A stretch of 64,000 bases of DNA from Mesostigma viride (Eukaryota; Streptophyta; Mesostigmatophyceae; Mesostigmatales; Mesostigmataceae): contig RPFO01000076.1 in the NCBI GenBank assembly GCA_009746045.1, positions 604,614 to 668,613 of the forward strand. The letters run 5' to 3'. Shown piece after piece: positions 60,394 through 64,000 of this stretch. Positions within the stretch are counted from its first letter, which is position 1. Each line of letters opens with the position of its first letter. The notes beneath the pieces are model-generated. The model did not search any database. It was not told the origin of the DNA and saw only the letters and a list, made by a program, of their open reading frames with translations. The position numbers were made by a program, and so were the translations under genes.

Positions 60394-63180
60394 TCAGGAA
60401 ACACAGACGTAAGTCACGTCACTTCCAAGACTGCACGCAGCACAGACGACAGGGTCATCCCCGTGCAGCGAAGCATACACTGGCAGGCCTTCCCATTGCC
60501 CCAGAAACAGACAGGGGTCTACAGGAGAGACCTTCAAGTTGCAATGCTCCTTCAGGAAACGGTTGAGAGTCTCCCTCCAGATTATTGGACTTGACCTCAG
60601 GCCCTCCAGGCCCTTGAGGATTTTAAGGAACTCCGTGTGGATGTCCCTTTTCCATACAGCAGGCACCCTAACATAGAAAGGCGTCTTGCCCTCCCACTTT
60701 TCCTGTGCCACATCTGCATCACCCTCCAGAAATGCCCTCTTGAAGTCTATCACCACTGAGCCATAGTCCAAGCCCTTGTTGAGAAGGCCTAGAAAGACAC
60801 ACAGCAGCAGCCTCCAAGTATCATGCAGCATGCCAGGGGTATACAACTCCTCAGCAGTGCACTCACCAGTACCCTTGAACTCATTCAGCACTGGCCTGAC
60901 ATGTGGTACCTTGACCCCGTCCACCTCCTTCATCTTGATGACAAACTTGAGCTTGAGTAGACGTCGTGCAGGAGGCAGGTCATTGACAGGTTCCACGCAT
61001 TTCTTGGAGATCCAGTCCTCCCCAGATTTAATCAGACCCAGTGTTACCTGGGGACACATAATGGGAGAGGACATGAGCTTCACCAGGCCTTGGTAGTTGA
61101 TAGGGCTGTGTCCAGCAAGTGAGTGAGGACCAATGCCCAAACTGCTTGGATGACTAGCAGCTGGCAGTATGAGGTCATCAACCAAGGGCTCCTGCCCCTG
61201 GCACACTTGCACACGCTTAACCGTCCTGGTTACTGCACGTGATAGGTGAGTGGTCCTGAAATTAATCAGTGGGACCTGACCAGCCCCTTCCTTAGTCAGG
61301 AGAGAGGACGTGATCACTACCCCATCCTGGCATAGGAAATTCTGCCCCAGAAGAGCAGGTCCTTGATAGCCCTCCAAGACACAAAAAGCAGTGTCCTGTC
61401 CAAGGATAGGAATGAATACCTCACCCAGTACCTTCACGTGTACCCCGCCACTGAAGTCAGACACAAACTGATAGCTGGGTTCAGACATGCTGTACCCTGC
61501 TGCAGCCCTGGTCCCAATAATGGAGACCTGAGAATTAGTGTCTACCTCTAAGGCAGTGTCCAGCCCCAGATTGCCATGCCACCTGAGCTTGGCTACCTTG
61601 GGCTGCTTCTTGGCCCTTTGTAGAGCCCCAATCAATCCAGCCAAACTTGTCCCCCTGGGCTTGGTTAGTGCCTTGGGCTTGACAGTTGACTCCCCAGCTG
61701 TTGACCTTGCAGCCTGTTCAACAAGTACCTCTGCAACCTGGCCAGGGCTGACAGATTCCCCTGCAACAGATGTGGTCGTTGCGTCAGTGATGTCACCTGG
61801 GACCTGAAAATCCTGCAGATCCTGTGAGCCTTGTGCCTGACTGCCCTCATTCATCAGGTTAGGCTTGACATATGACCAACTCAGCCGGTGTACATGCTTT
61901 GGTTCGTCCTCCATGCTGACCAAGCATGCGTGGCTAGCTTCATCAACCTGGGTAACCACCCCAGGACTCCAGCTACCACGTTTGCCATAAAGGCTAGGTT
62001 CCTTCCAAGCTAGGACCTTCTGACCCACTTGTGGCTCCAGCATCTTCCAACCCCGGTCCTTCTCCCTCAGCTTGGCAAAGGTGACATGTGCAGCATGTTT
62101 CCAGCCCTCCAGCACATGTGGTGGGCACAGGCCATGATATAGACCCATTGGGCTGACAGCAACTCCATCATAGTAGAAGTTAACCCTGCTGTTCAGCTGC
62201 TGCTCCACGTTCCTCAGCCATGCACTCCTGACAAGTGCAGGTGCAGACAAGGGTACCCAGTCTTCAGAGATGATCAATTTCTTGACCTCCTGGATTGCCC
62301 TCTCGATAGCACCCTGCTGCCCATGAGCCTCCCTAGGTGTAACCAGCAACTCAGGAAGGGTAGGATCACCCTTGAGATGCTGAAACTGCATGTCCACCTG
62401 GATCCTTGTGGTAGGAAACTTGGCTCTTACATTCTGCAGGGCAGCCAGCAAGTACCTGTTCTTCATAGAAGGTAAATGCTCCAGCACCTTGTATTTCGTG
62501 TACCTGTCCACGCACACCAACAGTTGCATGCCCCTGATGTGTTGGATATCACACTGCAGATCACCAATGCTCTGAGGTAGAGCTTTGGCATGTGATTTCC
62601 TGGGCTTGTTGGAGGACAACTGGCACTTACACCGTGAGGCAGCTTGCTGACACGCCTTAAGAAGGGGTGCCCTGCCCATACGGAAGGCAAAGTTGTTTGA
62701 CAGAGAAGTGGCATGCCCAAACATGTTGTGGATTCGGGCACCCAACTCCTGGTACACAGAGGAAGCAGTCCCTGGCACAGTCAGGACTGTGCTGTCAGGT
62801 TGTCCAGCATCACCATGCTGACTTCCATCCTGTTCTGACTCAGAGCCTGAGTCACCCTGCTCATGCCCAACACCTGGACCGCCAGCAGGGACCACATGCA
62901 TACCACCAGAGGCCTTCACACCCCTCTGTGGTTGTACATTGGTTTCTCTCAAAATGAGAGGTCCACCCTCGTGCCCAGCACGAGGATGCATAGGGTCAGA
63001 CATACTTACAGCTGCATCAGCTGTCAAGGACGTCTTCATAGGAACCTGTACCTCTCCAGGTGACCTGGGGCCACACTGAACCTGGAGATCACCCTCTTGT
63101 TGCCCAGATATAAAATCTGCATTGGAGCACCTGGCCTCCCCCTTGGGTGAATTAAGGTGTGTAGGGGTTGCCTCAGACAG
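60394..63180 (-). CDS. pol: Copia element 2 pol: integrase, protease-like, truncated RT
   Basis: The frame is open from directly after the gag stop (63,181-63,183). The first ATG is at 63,039. Order: His/Cys zinc region (ELGARIHNMFGHATSLSN; CKCQLSSN), integrase core (LQCDIQHIRGMQLLVCVD; TTRIQVDMQFQ; GAIERAIQEVKK, an intact D,D,E set), integrase C-terminal region (VGQKVLAWKEPSLYGKRGSW), protease-like segment (LEVDTNSQVSIIG ... ALLGQNFLC) and RT (SVVIDFKRAFLEGDADV; VYASLHGDDPVV). After this it diverges and stops, so RT lacks its C-terminal third and RNase H is absent. Confidence 0.85.
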   Translation of the reverse strand: MSEATPTHLNSPKGEARCSNADFISGQQEGDLQVQCGPRSPGEVQVPMKTSLTADAAVSMSDPMHPRAGHEGGPLILRETNVQPQRGVKASGGMHVVPAGGPGVGHEQGDSGSESEQDGSQHGDAGQPDSTVLTVPGTASSVYQELGARIHNMFGHATSLSNNFAFRMGRAPLLKACQQAASRCKCQLSSNKPRKSHAKALPQSIGDLQCDIQHIRGMQLLVCVDRYTKYKVLEHLPSMKNRYLLAALQNVRAKFPTTRIQVDMQFQHLKGDPTLPELLVTPREAHGQQGAIERAIQEVKKLIISEDWVPLSAPALVRSAWLRNVEQQLNSRVNFYYDGVAVSPMGLYHGLCPPHVLEGWKHAAHVTFAKLREKDRGWKMLEPQVGQKVLAWKEPSLYGKRGSWSPGVVTQVDEASHACLVSMEDEPKHVHRLSWSYVKPNLMNEGSQAQGSQDLQDFQVPGDITDATTTSVAGESVSPGQVAEVLVEQAARSTAGESTVKPKALTKPRGTSLAGLIGALQRAKKQPKVAKLRWHGNLGLDTALEVDTNSQVSIIGTRAAAGYSMSEPSYQFVSDFSGGVHVKVLGEVFIPILGQDTAFCVLEGYQGPALLGQNFLCQDGVVITSSLLTKEGAGQVPLINFRTTHLSRAVTRTVKRVQVCQGQEPLVDDLILPAASHPSSLGIGPHSLAGHSPINYQGLVKLMSSPIMCPQVTLGLIKSGEDWISKKCVEPVNDLPPARRLLKLKFVIKMKEVDGVKVPHVRPVLNEFKGTGECTAEELYTPGMLHDTWRLLLCVFLGLLNKGLDYGSVVIDFKRAFLEGDADVAQEKWEGKTPFYVRVPAVWKRDIHTEFLKILKGLEGLRSSPIIWRETLNRFLKEHCNLKVSPVDPCLFLGQWEGLPVYASLHGDDPVVCAACSLGSDVTYVCVS

Positions 63181-64000
63181 TCACTGCTCCTTGTTGTCTT
63201 CTTGCTGACTGCCCTTTGAAGGCTGGCCTGCCTGGGACTTGTTGTTGTTCTTCTTGTTGTTGTTGTTATTCTTGTTGCTGCCCTGGCCCTGGGACTTCTT
63301 GAAGCTGGGACACTCCTTCTTGATGTGCCCCCACCCCTTGCACAGGTAGCATTGTATCTTGGACTTGCCCTGGCCACTGCCCCCATTGTCAGACGCGTTG
63401 CCCTGCTTGGGCTGACCACCCACCCGCCTGAACACCGACTTGGAGTGTGACCTCCTGTCAGAATCAGGTGAATGATCTCCCTTGCGCTTGTGATGGTTGC
63501 CCCTACGCCCTCCTTGGCTTCGGTCAGCCTCAGACGTCTTGGAGCCACCCTGGGTACGCCCGCCTGCCTGGGTAGCCTTCACTGCTGGCACTCCACCCTC
63601 AAACAGCTCCTCTGCCTCGAGAGCTTGTTTAATGATGACCTTGTAGGCCTTCAGGGTAGAGTGTGGGGCACACATGACTTTTAAGGAGCCACGTGTCGCC
63701 TTATCCAGCCCAGAAACCTTGAGCCAGTTGGTTAGGGCTATGTTATCAGCGACATTAAAGCCGTGAGCCCTGCCCTCCTCAACCATCTTACAATAGTTGA
63801 GAAAGTTCTGGATCAGGTCCCCCTTGACCTCCCACCCTTGATACTTGTCCTGCCAATGGATGCCGACCTTCTTGCGTTGGTCCTCCAGCAGCTCCTTCAG
63901 CTCAGCCACGTACAGTGCCCAGGCCTTATTGGCCTTTTTGCACTCCCTGGTTAGGTCCTTAATCTGGTCAGTACACTTGCCAAAAGTGCTACTGCCTATC
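63181..64000 (-). CDS. gag: Copia element 2 gag (partial at window edge)
   Basis: The frame is open to the right edge of the window, so the N-terminus is outside. Capsid-like sequence (IHWQDKYQGWEVKGDLIQNF, GSLKVMCAPHSTLKAYKVII) is followed by basic SRS-like linkers, one zinc knuckle CYLCKGWGHIKKEC (CX2CX4HX4C) and an Asn/Lys-rich tail. The stop is UGA followed by C, with pol in the same frame immediately after. Confidence 0.9.
   Translation of the reverse strand, partial: IGSSTFGKCTDQIKDLTRECKKANKAWALYVAELKELLEDQRKKVGIHWQDKYQGWEVKGDLIQNFLNYCKMVEEGRAHGFNVADNIALTNWLKVSGLDKATRGSLKVMCAPHSTLKAYKVIIKQALEAEELFEGGVPAVKATQAGGRTQGGSKTSEADRSQGGRRGNHHKRKGDHSPDSDRRSHSKSVFRRVGGQPKQGNASDNGGSGQGKSKIQCYLCKGWGHIKKECPSFKKSQGQGSNKNNNNNKKNNNKSQAGQPSKGSQQEDNKEQ

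Larger units (their letters stand above)
60329..64000 (-). mobile_element. Copia-type element 2 (GAG-IN-PR-RT order), RT truncated, running off the window
   Basis: On the minus strand: gag from beyond 64,000 to 63,181, then pol in the same frame to 60,394. RT ends a few residues after HGDD, followed by a short stretch with AATAAA (around 60,385) and no RNase H, so the 3' part is deleted. It shares its unusual layout with the element at 31,968-38,168 but is clearly diverged in sequence. Confidence 0.85.

Overview
This window looks like a repeat-dense piece of a eukaryotic nuclear genome, most probably a unicellular green alga of prasinophyte type. That placement is an inference from DIRS/PAT-like tyrosine-recombinase retroelements with split direct repeats, chromodomain Gypsy and divergent Copia elements, CACTA-like DNA transposons, very long microsatellites and a block of giant-virus-like genes. 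No housekeeping host gene, rRNA or convincing tRNA gene was recognised. Almost everything is mobile DNA nested in mobile DNA, plus an endogenised viral segment.

Layout. 1-306 is a copy of the viral repeat array and gene tail found again at 49,474-49,779. 307-13,649 is a minus-strand Gypsy (chromovirus-like) element whose pol was opened by three insertions: an 82-bp LINE tail (2,753-2,834), a complete tyrosine-recombinase (YR) retroelement (3,131-8,519) and a TIR transposon (8,697-11,806). 13,650-26,515 is an older minus-strand YR element broken by an 8.2-kb CACTA-like transposon (15,408-23,613, itself carrying a LINE fragment) and by four 208-bp palindromes at an exact 330-bp period (24,357-25,554). 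27,264-30,546 is a compound GAA/GGA/AATAAG/GGAAGA microsatellite invaded by a 2-kb non-autonomous YR element (28,272-30,267). 31,257-38,246 is a gag-like gene split by a complete Copia-type element (31,968-38,168) with 5-bp target duplications. 38,630-39,700 is another gag-like gene. 41,068-43,705 is a second Gypsy fragment, and 44,801-46,329 is a third Gypsy gag, cut inside its zinc knuckle by the LTR of another element (46,330-47,029).

48,472-55,947 is the viral segment: a 287-aa protein with a DPIT motif, a frameshifted Rieske oxygenase, a Pro/Arg peptide, a small basic giant-virus-type protein, a Cys-rich protein split by another YR element (53,330-55,196), and a truncated gene cut by a gag-only LTR element (55,948-58,642). 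That LTR element is in turn cut by a minus-strand YR element (58,643-60,328). 60,329-64,000 is a second Copia-type element that runs off the window.

Most notable observations. (1) Both Copia-type elements have gag and pol in one frame separated by a single UGA followed by C, which suggests stop-codon readthrough, and both place an aspartic-protease-like domain after integrase (GAG-IN-PR-RT) and use HGDD in the RT active site. (2) All three YR families share a layout A1-body-B1A2-spacer-B2 in which the spacer begins with four C-runs (G-quadruplex/i-motif potential), with common A and B termini and insertion after AA. (3) A 2A-like NPGP motif lies between RNase H and tyrosine recombinase in the autonomous YR element. 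(4) The viral block carries a Rieske oxygenase and shows module sharing between genes. (5) A palindrome array carries flipped spacers with tRNA-like boxes.
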